Below are positions 1-7,876 of a stretch of DNA of 24,177 nt, piece by piece. The stretch comes from Ceratorhiza oryzae-sativae. Its lineage: Eukaryota; Basidiomycota; Agaricomycetes; Cantharellales; Ceratobasidiaceae. The notes below the pieces were generated by a model. It had not been told where the DNA came from. It saw nothing but the letters and a program-made list of their open reading frames with translations, and did no database searches. The first letter of the stretch is position 1. Every line of letters starts with the position of its first letter. Position numbers and translations under genes: made by a program. The stretch covers positions 1-24,177 of the forward strand of contig JARWMV010000189.1 of NCBI GenBank assembly GCA_030998015.1. Direction: 5' to 3'.

Positions 1-434
1 AATACCCGCCTTTATTCATAATCCCTAATTTCCCAGTCAGCAGGCTGACTGTGCTACCGCGCTTGGTGGTGGAATCACCACCAAATGGCCCCTTTGCCCG
101 TAACTCCGCGCCCCATAATGGAGAATAACCTCCAACCCGGTAGCCTTTGGTAGATTCAATTTATTAGAAATAGTCTCATCACGGATAAAGATAATTTACA
201 TTCTGGATATCTCTGATGGTAAAAAGATAAAAAGGCCAGGCAGTAGGTGATTTCCATCCGTTTTTCCTGCTGAACATCTGTGATGGTCTGTAAGAAAAAT
301 GAACGAAAAATGCATAGGCCGTGCGTGAAGATAAATGTAGAGCTCATCTAAAATTAGTCTGGCCTCTATCTCGGTCAACATCGTTCCGTGGTTTGCTTCC
401 ATGCAAGATTTATAAAATCTTGCTGGACCTGTAT

Positions 435-656
435 CCGCCGGCGTTAGAGGGAATCCTCAGATGAGGTAGCCTTGACCATGAGTCTCATGGTCCAGGCTAC
501 CTCCCATAAAGATTCCCTCGTAGAAAATGACGACCGTTCGTCATTTTCAGCCGGCGGCTAAATATCGATATTATGCCGCGCACTAGCAATCGCAAACGGT
601 TGCGATTGCTCACGTTGGTTGGTGGGACAAGTCCCACCAGCAACTAACGCGCGCGG
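435..656 (-). repeat. Element A, copy 1 (with nested hairpin)
   Basis: Element A reads, on its own strand, CCGCGCGCG...GTGCGCGG (module 1, with two internal hairpins), an AATATCGATATT palindrome, then CCGCCGGC...GCCGGCGG (module 2, with two internal hairpins). This copy is on the minus strand. A ~50-bp second hairpin (GGTAGCC...GGCTACC type) is inserted in the loop of the last hairpin. It lies directly against element B at 657. Confidence 0.93.
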
Positions 657-867
657 GCCCCCGCTCTATCGGCTAAAATCTTAGGTGTAACCCAAGATTT
701 CAGCCGCCCTGCCTAGAGAACTGCGCTTTAGCGCACGTCTTGGCAGGGGTAATAAAGCGGAGGGTCAACGACCCGTGGGCATTGTTAACGAGGCCGCGTT
801 CGCGGCGAGCCGCGCGCACGCCAGGGCCGCCTTGGCAAGCCAAGGCGTTCGCAGGCGTGCACGGGTC
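657..867 (-). repeat. Element B, copy 1
   Basis: GC-rich multi-hairpin element of about 211 bp. Read on the plus strand here it runs GCCCCCGCTC, a TCGGCT/AGCCG hairpin, the CCTGCC...GGCAGG hairpin (710-753), CGAGGCCGCG/CGCGGCGAG, a GCCTTGGC/GCCAAGGC stem, and ends GTGCACGGGTC, which pairs with the internal GACCCGTG. It is sandwiched exactly between A copies 1 and 2. Confidence 0.9.
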
Positions 868-1038
868 CCGCCGGCGTTAGAGGGAATCCTAAAGATTCCC
901 TCGTAGAAAATGACGACCGTTCGTCATTTTCAGCCGGCGGCTAAATATCGATATTATGCCGCGCACTAGCAATCGCAAACGGTTGCGATTGCTCACGTTG
1001 GTTGGTGGGACAAGTCCACCAGCAACTAACGCGCGCGG
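868..1038 (-). repeat. Element A, copy 2
   Basis: Full element A on the minus strand without the nested hairpin. One C is missing in the GTGGGAC/GTCCCAC hairpin near 1015, one of the few differences from the mirror copy at 4428-4599. Confidence 0.93.
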
Positions 1039-1157
1039 ACGCTAAACCACGGTTCGACTCAAGCTTCGGAGCCGTCTGTGTACGGCTTAAGCCGCACACA
1101 GACGTCTCCTCTACAAGCGTGAAATTGTTGCACGTACGTGCAACAACTTCAGAGTAG

Positions 1158-1354
1158 TTGACACGAGATAGGGTAGGGGAATTACTTTTTTCTTATCAGA
1201 ATAAAAAAGACAATAAAGTTCATTAAAACAAGGTAATGCCATAGTGTTAAAACTTACCCGATTGTACACCCTGTTCTTATGTCAGGCAATCGGTTAGAGG
1301 TTGTTGGAGCTGACAAGCAATAATTTTTGTATAAAACATACAAATGAAAAAGGT
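1158..1354 (-). pseudogene. LAGLIDADG HEG fragment, left palindrome arm
   Basis: Mirror of the fragment at 4112-4308. Read on the minus strand it carries the same degraded LAGLIDADG-family middle section. See the right-arm entry for the reading. Confidence 0.6.
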
Positions 1355-1526
1355 CCGCGCGCGTTAGTTGCTGGTGGGACTTGTCCCACCAACCAACGTG
1401 AGCAATCGCAACCGTTTGCGATTGCTAGTGCGCGGCATAATATCGATATTTAGCCGCCGGCTGAAAATGACGAACGGTCGTCATTTTCTACGAGGGAATC
1501 TTTAGGATTCCCTCTAACGCCGGCGG
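1355..1526 (+). repeat. Element A, copy 3
   Basis: Full 172-bp element A on the plus strand, directly followed by element B' at 1527. It is the mirror of copy 4. Confidence 0.93.
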
Positions 1527-1776
1527 GACCCGTGCACGCCTGCGAACGCCTTGGCTTAAGCCAAGCAAGCTTGGCTCATATTGACCTTAAGGTCAATGTA
1601 AGCCAAGGCGGCCCTGGCGTGCGCGCGGCGTCTGATTCCGAGGTACCCTGGAACTGAAAGTTCCAGGGTACCTCGCAATACCTCGCCGCGAACGCGGCCT
1701 CGATAACCATACCCACGGGTCAACAGCATGTATTTATATATAAATACAATGCTGGTTGACCCTAAGCGGGGGTATG
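1527..1776 (+). repeat. Element B' (variant), left arm
   Basis: It shares the GTGCACGCC...CGAACGCGGCC half with element B. Two further hairpins are nested in it: a GTACCCTGGAACT/AGTTCCAGGGTAC hairpin (about 1628-1683) and a TTGACCTTAAGGTCAA hairpin. Its other half is a GGTCAAC...GTTGACC stem with an AT-rich TATTTATATATAAATA loop. The outer stem is of the CATACCC/GGGTATG type. Confidence 0.88.
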
Positions 1777-2248
1777 AATAATTCCTTGTTCAAATCTCAA
1801 AATTACATTAGCATTTTTCCCTCTGGGGCCATCATCCCTTTCGGGCCCTTCGGGGCATGTGATGATGAATGGCAGTTGACCCCCCAAACTGATGCAGCTA
1901 TGCTGCATTGTTTGGGGGGGTAATGGCACTCCCAATACGCTGGCCCGTAGGGCGTGCCTTACAGGCTTGGTAACGCATTGGGAGGCCGTTGCTTTTCGCA
2001 TATGGAGTTCTGGCTAGGAGGGGATTTAAGCCAATTTTGTATTTCATCATGGGGTTCATCTCAGTAGCCAACAATTCTTGTAACACAGAAATTGAATAAG
2101 CGGGTATTATGATTACATAACCCCGCCGGGAGCCGGCGGATACGCGGCCTCCAGTAGCTAGAGGTATTGCGAGGTAGCCTGGACCCCCGAGGTTCCAGGC
2201 TACCTCGGAATCAAAGTCCTTATGGCCGCGGGTTTGTTTAAGTAACAT
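1762..2248 (-). pseudogene. LAGLIDADG HEG pieces, left arm
   Basis: Mirror image of 3218-3704. The minus strand encodes the same two HEG scraps: a C-terminal piece with MKYKIGL and an N-terminal piece with RFEQGIIH. Hairpin elements separate them. Confidence 0.6.
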
Positions 2249-3217
2249 TTTAACCCGAACTTATCATTTAAGACAGTAACTAAAAGAGTTACTTCTTCTT
2301 TCTAACGCGCTCTTTGATCGCCCGAAGGGCGGCCTGAGCGGGGGGCTCGTCTTGTGGCGCGCATTGCAATCATTGGGGAGCAGCTGAAAGGGAAGAGAGA
2401 GAACTCCTACCCTAACCCTGTCGTCAGCGTGTACAAGTACACGCTGCTAGGGAACCTCTTCCCCTCCGCGCTCTTTGATCGCCCGCAGGGCGGCCTAAGC
2501 GCGGAGGGCTAGAGGATGCCCGTAGACCCCCAATGATGCAATTAGGGGCCACTTAAAATAGCAAAGCTATTTTAGAGGCCCCGTAATTGCTTCATTTGGG
2601 GGGTGGATGCCCCCCAAACAATGCAGCGTAGCTGCACATGTTTGGGGGGCACTAGGGCCCAAAACCACCGTAAAGGTGCATTCGGTCGTCCCCAGCGCGG
2701 CGGGCGTCTGATTCCGAGGTACCCTGGAACTTTAAGTTCCAGGGTACCTCGGAATCAGACGCCCGCCGCGCTGGGGACGACCGAATGCACCTTTACGGTG
2801 GTTTTGGGCCCTAGTGCCCCCCAAACATGTGCAGCTACGCTGCATTGTTTGGGGGGCATCCACCCCCCAAATGAAGCAATTACGGGGCCTCTAAAATAGC
2901 TTTGCTATTTTAAGTGGCCCCTAATTGCATCATTGGGGGTCTACGGGCATCCTCTAGCCCTCCGCGCTTAGGCCGCCCTGCGGGCGATCAAAGAGCGCGG
3001 AGGGGAAGAGGTTCCCTAGCAGCGTGTACTTGTACACGCTGACGACAGGGTTAGGGTAGGAGTTCTCTCTCTTCCCTTTCAGCTGCTCCCCAATGATTGC
3101 AATGCGCGCCACAAGACGAGCCCCCCGCTCAGGCCGCCCTTCGGGCGATCAAAGAGCGCGTTAGAAAGAAGAAGTAACTCTTTTAGTTACTGTCTTAAAT
3201 GATAAGTTCGGGTTAAA
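2249..3217. repeat. Central hairpin cluster of the palindrome
   Basis: There is no gene here; the tract is a string of GC hairpins mirrored about 2733. Recurring parts are the GATCGCCCG/CGGGCGATC 'F' hairpin (about 2306-2341, 2467-2507, 2960-3000, 3126-3160), the CCCCCAAACA/TGTTTGGGGG 'D' hairpin (2610-2650, 2817-2857), and a GTGTACAAGTACACG hairpin. A nested pair surrounds AAAATAGC/GCTATTTT. The centre is the GTACCCTGGAACT hairpin at 2702-2763. Most of 2962-3110 recurs as a direct copy at 14454-14600. Confidence 0.85.
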
Positions 3218-3470
3218 ATGTTACTTAAACAAACCCGCGGCCATAAGGACTTTGATTCCGAGGTAGCCTGGAACCTCGGGGGTCCAGGCTACCTCGCAAT
3301 ACCTCTAGCTACTGGAGGCCGCGTATCCGCCGGCTCCCGGCGGGGTTATGTAATCATAATACCCGCTTATTCAATTTCTGTGTTACAAGAATTGTTGGCT
3401 ACTGAGATGAACCCCATGATGAAATACAAAATTGGCTTAAATCCCCTCCTAGCCAGAACTCCATATGCGA
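3218..3470 (+). pseudogene. LAGLIDADG HEG C-terminal fragment, right arm
   Basis: The recognisable part is about 3360-3440, which translates to SVLQELLATEMNPMMKYKIG then L. This is the usual C-terminal end (PSMMYKLGL type) of LAGLIDADG homing endonucleases in fungal mitochondria. Upstream the frame runs through a GGTAGCCTGG hairpin (3256-3300), so this is a scrap and not a full gene. No stop follows KIGL directly; the frame continues into hairpin DNA. The mirror copy is on the minus strand in the left arm. Confidence 0.7.
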
Positions 3471-3589
3471 AAAGCAACGGCCTCCCAATGCGTTACCAAG
3501 CCTGTAAGGCACGCCCTACGGGCCAGCGTATTGGGAGTGCCATTACCCCCCCAAACAATGCAGCATAGCTGCATCAGTTTGGGGGGTCA
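3471..3589 (+). repeat. Tandem E + D hairpin pair
   Basis: The E hairpin (GCGTTACCAAGCCTGTAAGG with its CCAATGCG/CGTATTGG outer stem) is followed by the D hairpin (CCCCCAAACA...GTTTGGGGG). The same E-D pair occurs at 14970-15082, and in the opposite order and orientation at 18305-18415. Other E copies lie at about 1925-1985, 5793-5850 and 20110-20172. Confidence 0.85.
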
Positions 3590-3639
3590 ACTGCCATTCA
3601 TCATCACATGCCCCGAAGGGCCCGAAAGGGATGATGGCC

Positions 3640-3689
3640 CCAGAGGGAAAAATGCTAATGTAATTTTGAGATTTGAACAAGGAATTATT
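3640..3689 (+). pseudogene. LAGLIDADG HEG N-terminal scrap, right arm
   Basis: The segment translates to NANVILRFEQGIIH. This resembles the stretch after the first LAGLIDADG motif (N-x-R-L-R-F-E-Q-G-x-I-H) of fungal mitochondrial HEGs. It is cut off by element B' at 3690. The sequence after B' and A (4112 on) resumes with a matching LFHLYVLYKNYCLSAP-like stretch, so B' and A copy 4 appear to sit inside this gene. Confidence 0.65.
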
Positions 3690-3939
3690 CATACCCCCGC
3701 TTAGGGTCAACCAGCATTGTATTTATATATAAATACATGCTGTTGACCCGTGGGTATGGTTATCGAGGCCGCGTTCGCGGCGAGGTATTGCGAGGTACCC
3801 TGGAACTTTCAGTTCCAGGGTACCTCGGAATCAGACGCCGCGCGCACGCCAGGGCCGCCTTGGCTTACATTGACCTTAAGGTCAATATGAGCCAAGCTTG
3901 CTTGGCTTAAGCCAAGGCGTTCGCAGGCGTGCACGGGTC
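3690..3939 (-). repeat. Element B', right arm
   Basis: Mirror of 1527-1776. It lies directly against A copy 4. Confidence 0.88.
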
Positions 3940-4111
3940 CCGCCGGCGTTAGAGGGAATCCTAAAGATTCCCTCGTAGAAAATGACGACCGTTCGTCATT
4001 TTCAGCCGGCGGCTAAATATCGATATTATGCCGCGCACTAGCAATCGCAAACGGTTGCGATTGCTCACGTTGGTTGGTGGGACAAGTCCCACCAGCAACT
4101 AACGCGCGCGG
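3940..4111 (-). repeat. Element A, copy 4
   Basis: Full 172-bp element A on the minus strand, the mirror of copy 3. With B' it interrupts a LAGLIDADG gene. Confidence 0.93.
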
Positions 4112-4308
4112 ACCTTTTTCATTTGTATGTTTTATACAAAAATTATTGCTTGTCAGCTCCAACAACCTCTAACCGATTGCCTGACATAAGAACAGGGTGT
4201 ACAATCGGGTAAGTTTTAACACTATGGCATTACCTTGTTTTAATGAACTTTATTGTCTTTTTTATTCTGATAAGAAAAAAGTAATTCCCCTACCCTATCT
4301 CGTGTCAA
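4112..4308 (+). pseudogene. LAGLIDADG HEG middle fragment, right arm
   Basis: One frame gives LFHLYVLYKNYCLSAPTTSN and then RLPDIRTG. After a one-base frame change near 4195 it continues VSFNTMALPCFNELYCLFY and SDKKKVIP. Both blocks match the order expected in LAGLIDADG endonucleases (DYLLHLY...APK..., then a SLPCFNELYxLFY block). The frameshift and the hairpin following at 4316 show a decayed gene. The flanking HEG scrap at 3640-3689 is probably the same original gene. Confidence 0.75.
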
Positions 4309-4427
4309 CTACTCTGAAGTTGTTGCACGTACGTGCAACAATTTCACGCTTGTAGAGGAGACGTCTGTGTGCGGCTTAAGCCGTACACAGACGGCTCCGA
4401 AGCTTGAGTCGAACCGTGGTTTAGCGT
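4309..4427. repeat. Hairpin cluster I (TTGTTGCACGTACGTGCAACAA)
   Basis: It contains the perfect palindromic hairpin TTGTTGCACGTACGTGCAACAA (copies at about 1116-1145, 4320-4347, 14367-14390, 14878-14902, 19018-19043 and 19917-19941). A GTCTGTGTGCGGC/GCCGTACACAGAC hairpin follows. The whole block recurs at 14360-14453. Confidence 0.85.
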
Positions 4428-4599
4428 CCGCGCGCGTTAGTTGCTGGTGGGACTTGTCCCACCAACCAACGTGAGCAATCGCAACCGTTTGCGATTGCTA
4501 GTGCGCGGCATAATATCGATATTTAGCCGCCGGCTGAAAATGACGAACGGTCGTCATTTTCTACGAGGGAATCTTTAGGATTCCCTCTAACGCCGGCGG
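4428..4599 (+). repeat. Element A, copy 5
   Basis: Full element A on the plus strand, directly followed by element B at 4600. Confidence 0.93.
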
Positions 4600-4810
4600 G
4601 ACCCGTGCACGCCTGCGAACGCCTTGGCTTGCCAAGGCGGCCCTGGCGTGCGCGCGGCTCGCCGCGAACGCGGCCTCGTTAACAATGCCCACGGGTCGTT
4701 GACCCTCCGCTTTATTACCCCTGCCAAGACGTGCGCTAAAGCGCAGTTCTCTAGGCAGGGCGGCTGAAATCTTGGGTTACACCTAAGATTTTAGCCGATA
4801 GAGCGGGGGC
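4600..4810 (+). repeat. Element B, right arm
   Basis: Mirror of 657-867, exactly between A copies 5 and 6. Confidence 0.9.
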
Positions 4811-5032
4811 CCGCGCGCGTTAGTTGCTGGTGGGACTTGTCCCACCAACCAACGTGAGCAATCGCAACCGTTTGCGATTGCTAGTGCGCGGCATAATATC
4901 GATATTTAGCCGCCGGCTGAAAATGACGAACGGTCGTCATTTTCTACGAGGGAATCTTTATGGGAGGTAGCCTGGACCATGAGACTCATGGTCAAGGCTA
5001 CCTCATCTGAGGATTCCCTCTAACGCCGGCGG
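4811..5032 (+). repeat. Element A, copy 6 (with nested hairpin)
   Basis: Full element A on the plus strand, with the GGTAGCCTGG...GGCTACC hairpin inserted in the loop of the terminal GAGGGAATC/GATTCCCTC hairpin. Mirror of copy 1. Confidence 0.93.
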
Positions 5033-5467
5033 ATACAGGTCCAGCAAGATTTTATAAATCTTGCATGGAAGCAAACCACGGAACGATGTTGACCGAGATA
5101 GAGGCCAGACTAATTTTAGATGAGCTCTACATTTATCTTCACGCACGGCCTATGCATTTTTCGTTCATTTTTCTTACAGACCATCACAGATGTTCAGCAG
5201 GAAAAACGGATGGAAATCACCTACTGCCTGGCCTTTTTATCTTTTTACCATCAGAGATATCCAGAATGTAAATTATCTTTATCCGTGATGAGACTATTTC
5301 TAATAAATTGAATCTACCAAAGGCTACCGGGTTGGAGGTTATTCTCCATTATGGGGCGCGGAGTTACGGGCAAAGGGGGCCATTTGGTGGTGATTCCACC
5401 ACCAAGCGCGGTAGCACAGTCAGCCTGCTGACTGGGAAATTAGGGATTATGAATAAAGGCGGGTATT
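5033..5467 (+). other. Outer part of right palindrome arm, no recognised gene
   Basis: It begins with the H hairpin (CCAGCAAGATTTTATAAATC type, about 5037-5067). A moderately AT-rich stretch, 5069-5310, follows with two overlapping short open frames (68 and 63 codons) that I do not recognise; it may be degraded coding DNA. 5335-5430 holds a GGTGGTGATTCCACCACC hairpin and a CAGTCAGCCTGCTGACTG hairpin. H also occurs at about 400-430, 13588-13618, 14793-14823, 18938-18965 and 20300-20330. Confidence 0.5.
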
Positions 5468-6151
5468 GGGTGAATGATCTTATATCTGTTAAATAGAGCC
5501 GCGATCGATCGAACGTGAGCCTTCCCTTTCCAACCCTATTTAGAGTACACTGGGCCCAGTCGAAGGATAATTGACGGAAGTTGATCTGGTCAGACCAACT
5601 GACTTTTTTGCAGACGTCAATTTCCGAAGGCGGGGAGCTGGGCAATACCGCGTAACTCCATCATGATCAAAATAATGCATGAGAGCAGCTTTGATCTATC
5701 CCGCCTGGGAATCAGGTGAGGCCCTACCCCCTATACCCCAACCGTGACCCAACCACGATAAGAATACTTATCGTAGACCCCCAACAAGGCAATGGCCTCC
5801 CAATGCGTTACCAAGCCTGTAAGGCACGCCCTACGGGCCAACGTATTGGGGGGGGGGGGCCATTACCTTATTGGGGGGCGTATGCCCCTCAAACAATGCA
5901 GCGTAGCTGCACATGTTTGGGGGGCAGGAGTTGGGCACCGCTCTTTGATCGCGCCTTTAGGCGCGGCCTAAGCGCTGAACGCTCCTTACAAATCCCTCCG
6001 CGCTCTTTGATCGCCCGCAGGGCGGCCTAAGCGCGGAGGGCTCAACTAATCGATGATTTGCGAAGGCAAATCTACACCCTGCCTAGAGAACTGCGCTTTA
6101 GCGCACGTCTTGGCAGGGGTATCGATTAGCGGGGTGATGCTTTGCGTAGGC
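5468..6151. other. Non-coding stretch with hairpins D, E, F, G
   Basis: 5468-5740 is mixed-composition DNA with no recognisable coding or rRNA signature. 5760-6040 is a run of hairpins: E at 5793-5850, D at 5886-5924, a GCGCC-type F variant at 5939-5975, and F at 5998-6037. A nested structure follows in which ATCGATGATTTGC/GCAAATC and hairpin G (CCTGCCTAGAGAACTGCGC, 6079-6121) lie inside a CTAATCGAT/ATCGATTAG stem (6046-6129). Confidence 0.7.
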
Positions 6152-6323
6152 CCGCGCGCGTTAGTTGCTGGTGGGACTTGTCCCACCAACCAACGTGAGC
6201 AATCGCAACCGTTTGCGATTGCTAGTGCGCGGCATAATATCGATATTTAGCCGCCGGCTGAAAATGACGAACGGTCGTCATTTTCTACGAGGGAATCTTT
6301 AGGATTCCCTCTAACGCCGGCGG
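6152..6323 (+). repeat. Element A, copy 7
   Basis: Full 172-bp element A on the plus strand without the nested hairpin, in non-coding DNA. Confidence 0.93.
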
Positions 6324-6467
6324 ACATCAATTTGTGGGGGCGAGGACGGGAAGAGGCTACGGGTCAAGTACAATATTACGCAGGCAGGGACTATGCCGCC
6401 TGTGTCGGGCTAACTTGACATAGGGATGGGGCGGTGGTGAAAAGGAAAGTATAAAGTTCAAACATAA
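6324..6467. other. Unassigned spacer before tRNA-Asp
   Basis: Mixed-composition sequence with a GGCAGGGACTATGCCGCC-like imperfect stem. I see no ORF or known RNA signature. Confidence 0.5.
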
Positions 6468-6540
6468 GGGTTGTTAGCTTAATAGGTAAAGCCCCTAAGC
6501 GTCACTTAGGATTATATCGGTTCGATTCCGATAGGACCCG
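6468..6540 (+). tRNA. trnD(guc): tRNA-Asp (GUC)
   Basis: A complete cloverleaf can be drawn: acceptor GGGTTGT/AGGACCC (one G-G mismatch at pair 6, one G-T), D-stem GCTT/AAGC, and anticodon stem CCTAA/TTAGG with loop GCGTCAC. The T-arm is ATCGG/TTCGATT/CCGAT and the discriminator base is G. The anticodon is GTC at 6501-6503. Base 33 is C instead of the near-universal T, which is odd. 5' editing known in chytrid tRNAs concerns pairs 1-3, so it would not explain the pair-6 mismatch. Confidence 0.82.
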
Positions 6541-7252
6541 ATGGGATTGTCAAGCCCCTAAATTTAGACACAGACTCCGATAAGACCAGGAATCCCGGAA
6601 AACATGTTTTCCGGGATTCAGCGCGCCTTATTTCCCCCCCCCTGAATACTAAGGCGGGGCGGGGTTGGGCAGCACCCATTGCCGTCCTGCCACCGCGCTT
6701 AGGCCGCCCTTCGGGCGATCAAAGAGCGCGGTGGGGCAAGATTATGGCAACTACCCCGCCGCCGTATGGACTTTGAGGAGCCGGCCCAGCTAGGGGACTT
6801 ATCGTGGTTGGGAGGAGTCCTGAGGGACCCATCAGGACGTTGCCGAACGGCTAATTTCCCCAGGGTTATCCAATACTGACTATGTCAGTACTGTGGAGGG
6901 AGAGATGAAGATTAATCTCCATCCTGGAAGACTTACTGCGCTTGGAGATTCCACCACCAAGCACGGTAGCGTAGGTCCCTAAGTTAAATTTGGGTTATAG
7001 GAGTTGTGAATACCAAACTCCCTTCGGTAGCAACCTCTACTACGTCGTTCCCATCAAAAGGAACGAGGTTTTATTACTTTTTTTTGTTCATGTCTGGAAA
7101 CCCCAAAATAAAGCGTTAACTAGCATGCGGCCTCATGCTTCAGGCTAGGGCAGCCTCATCTTTCGTGTGGTTGACAATGATTCGATCTTAACTATATCGG
7201 GTCAGAGTGCAATTTAGGACGCACAAAAAGAATAAAATAAAAAATATAAATT
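6541..7252. other. Structured non-coding spacer upstream of nad4L
   Basis: It holds several hairpins: AATCCCGGAAAACATG/TTTTCCGGGATT (about 6591-6619), hairpin F (6693-6731), GAGTCCTGAGGGACCCATCA (about 6815-6834), TACTGACTATGTCAGTA (6873-6889), and CGTTCCCATCAAAAGGAACG (7046-7065). No rRNA signature, tRNA or long ORF was found. The ~70 bp before nad4L are AT-rich and probably its leader. Confidence 0.6.
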
Positions 7253-7519
7253 ATGAATCTTTCAATAATACTGTTTTTAATTGGAATTTTAGGATTTATA
7301 TTGAATAGAAAAAATATTATCCTATTAATCATTTCCATCGAGATAATGTTACTAGCTGTAACATTACTTGTTTTAATTAGTTCTTTTGGTTTCGATGATA
7401 ACATCGGTCAAACATTCGGTGTATATATTATAGCAATAGCTGGAGCAGAGTCAGTTATAGGATTGAGTATTTTAGTAGCATATTATCGATTAAGCAAATT
7501 AACTTTATTTATAATTTAA
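7253..7519 (+). CDS. nad4L: NADH dehydrogenase subunit 4L
   Basis: Small hydrophobic subunit of the proton-pumping arm of respiratory complex I in the inner mitochondrial membrane. The 88-residue frame is the usual NAD4L length. It has three predicted membrane helices (about 2-18, 24-46 and 55-78). Family features are SIEIMLLAVTLLVL with the membrane glutamate, and IAIAGAESVIGLSILVAYYR. The start is the first ATG of the open frame. The last ten residues after YYRL (SKLTLFII) are unlike the [12 protein letters not shown] ending expected. Two alternative 3' ends of this gene lie downstream at 9195 and 11853, so the tail here may be foreign or unspliced intron. Its TAA overlaps an ATG (TAATG). 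Confidence 0.95.
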   Translation: MNLSIILFLIGILGFILNRKNIILLIISIEIMLLAVTLLVLISSFGFDDNIGQTFGVYIIAIAGAESVIGLSILVAYYRLSKLTLFII

Positions 7520-7521
7520 TG

Positions 7522-7559
7522 ACTTGAGGCGGAGCTGCGATCGTAGGCGGGCACGGGTG
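7522..7559 (+). repeat. Element C, copy 1 (38-bp GC repeat)
   Basis: Short repeat CTTGAGGCGGAGCTGCGATC plus GTAGGCGGGCACGGGT. It occurs four times (7522, 8339, 9239, 20711), always at the edge of or inside a LAGLIDADG frame. In copies 1, 3 and 4 it is read in frame with the HEG as LRRSCDRRRARVR. Confidence 0.85.
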
Positions 7560-7787
7560 AGAAACACAACAACCTTACTGAAATCATGGGGAAATGTTAG
7601 CAATAACGACCGAATTAATTCTTATATTCACCCTAAAAGCTTAACAATATCCACAGGGCCTAAGAACCTGGAATCAATTAAACCTAATAACGAGTGCAAG
7701 GCATTAGTTCCGTACTCCGAAGGGTTAGGTTCTACTATAGGTATGCGACTATCTACTTTCGCTTTATCACAATTTAAACTGACAGCT

Positions 7788-7876
7788 GACCCCCAATGAT
7801 TGCAATGCGCGCCACAAAACTTGTGGCGCCATTGACCCCAAACAAATGCAGCTACGCTGCATTGTTTGGGGGGTCA
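7788..7876 (+). repeat. Nested hairpin insertion (M + D) in HEG remnant I
   Basis: An outer TTGACC-type stem encloses GGCGCC...TTGTGGCGCC. The D hairpin CCCCAAACAAATGCAGC...TTTGGGG follows. The M part (ATGATTGCAATGCGCGCCAC) recurs at about 3093-3115, 14584-14626 and 21558-21602. D copies elsewhere are at about 1878-1918, 2610-2650, 2817-2857, 3549-3587, 5886-5924, 8006-8046, 10887-10928, 11253-11290, 13928-13968, 15043-15082, 16592-16630, 16876-16917 and 18305-18347. Confidence 0.85.

Larger units (their letters stand above)
1..5467. repeat. ~5.47 kb near-perfect palindrome (inverted repeat)
   Basis: Positions 1-2732 are the reverse complement of 2734-5467, with a one-base centre near 2733 inside a smaller hairpin (2702-2763). 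Every landmark has a mirror partner: elements at 435/4811, 1355/3940 and 868/4428, and the HEG pieces. I noticed only two single-base differences. The left arm lacks one C near 1015, and the right arm has one extra G near 5383. The left arm starts at base 1, so the repeat may extend outside the window, whereas the right side becomes single-copy after 5467. Inverted repeats at ends or junctions of linear mitochondrial DNA are known in some chytrid-type fungi. A fold-back sequencing or assembly artefact is the main alternative. Confidence 0.95.

Noticed and set aside
156..402. Overlapping short ORFs of 63 and 68 codons in the palindrome arms (mirrored at 5065-5311)
   Set aside because: No recognisable family, two frames overlap in the same stretch, and ORFs this short arise by chance. 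Described as unassigned sequence only.
2603..2899. 98-codon ORF across the palindrome centre
   Set aside because: It is a translation of GC hairpins (D, L and flanks) that recur in several frames; no protein-like composition.
5500..5640. rRNA fragment (AATTGACGG near 5571 resembles a small-subunit rRNA motif)
   Set aside because: Only about nine bases match and none of the neighbouring universal rRNA sequences is present; no other rRNA signature was found in the window.
6785..6840. RNase P RNA (AGGAGTCC-like conserved region)
   Set aside because: The motif belongs to a recurrent hairpin (GAGTCCTGAGGGACC, and the TTATCGTGGTTGGG stem seen elsewhere) and the second conserved RNase P region is missing.
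7120..7165. tRNA-like stem near GCCTCATGCTTCAGGC
   Set aside because: Loop length and lack of D- and T-arms do not fit a tRNA.
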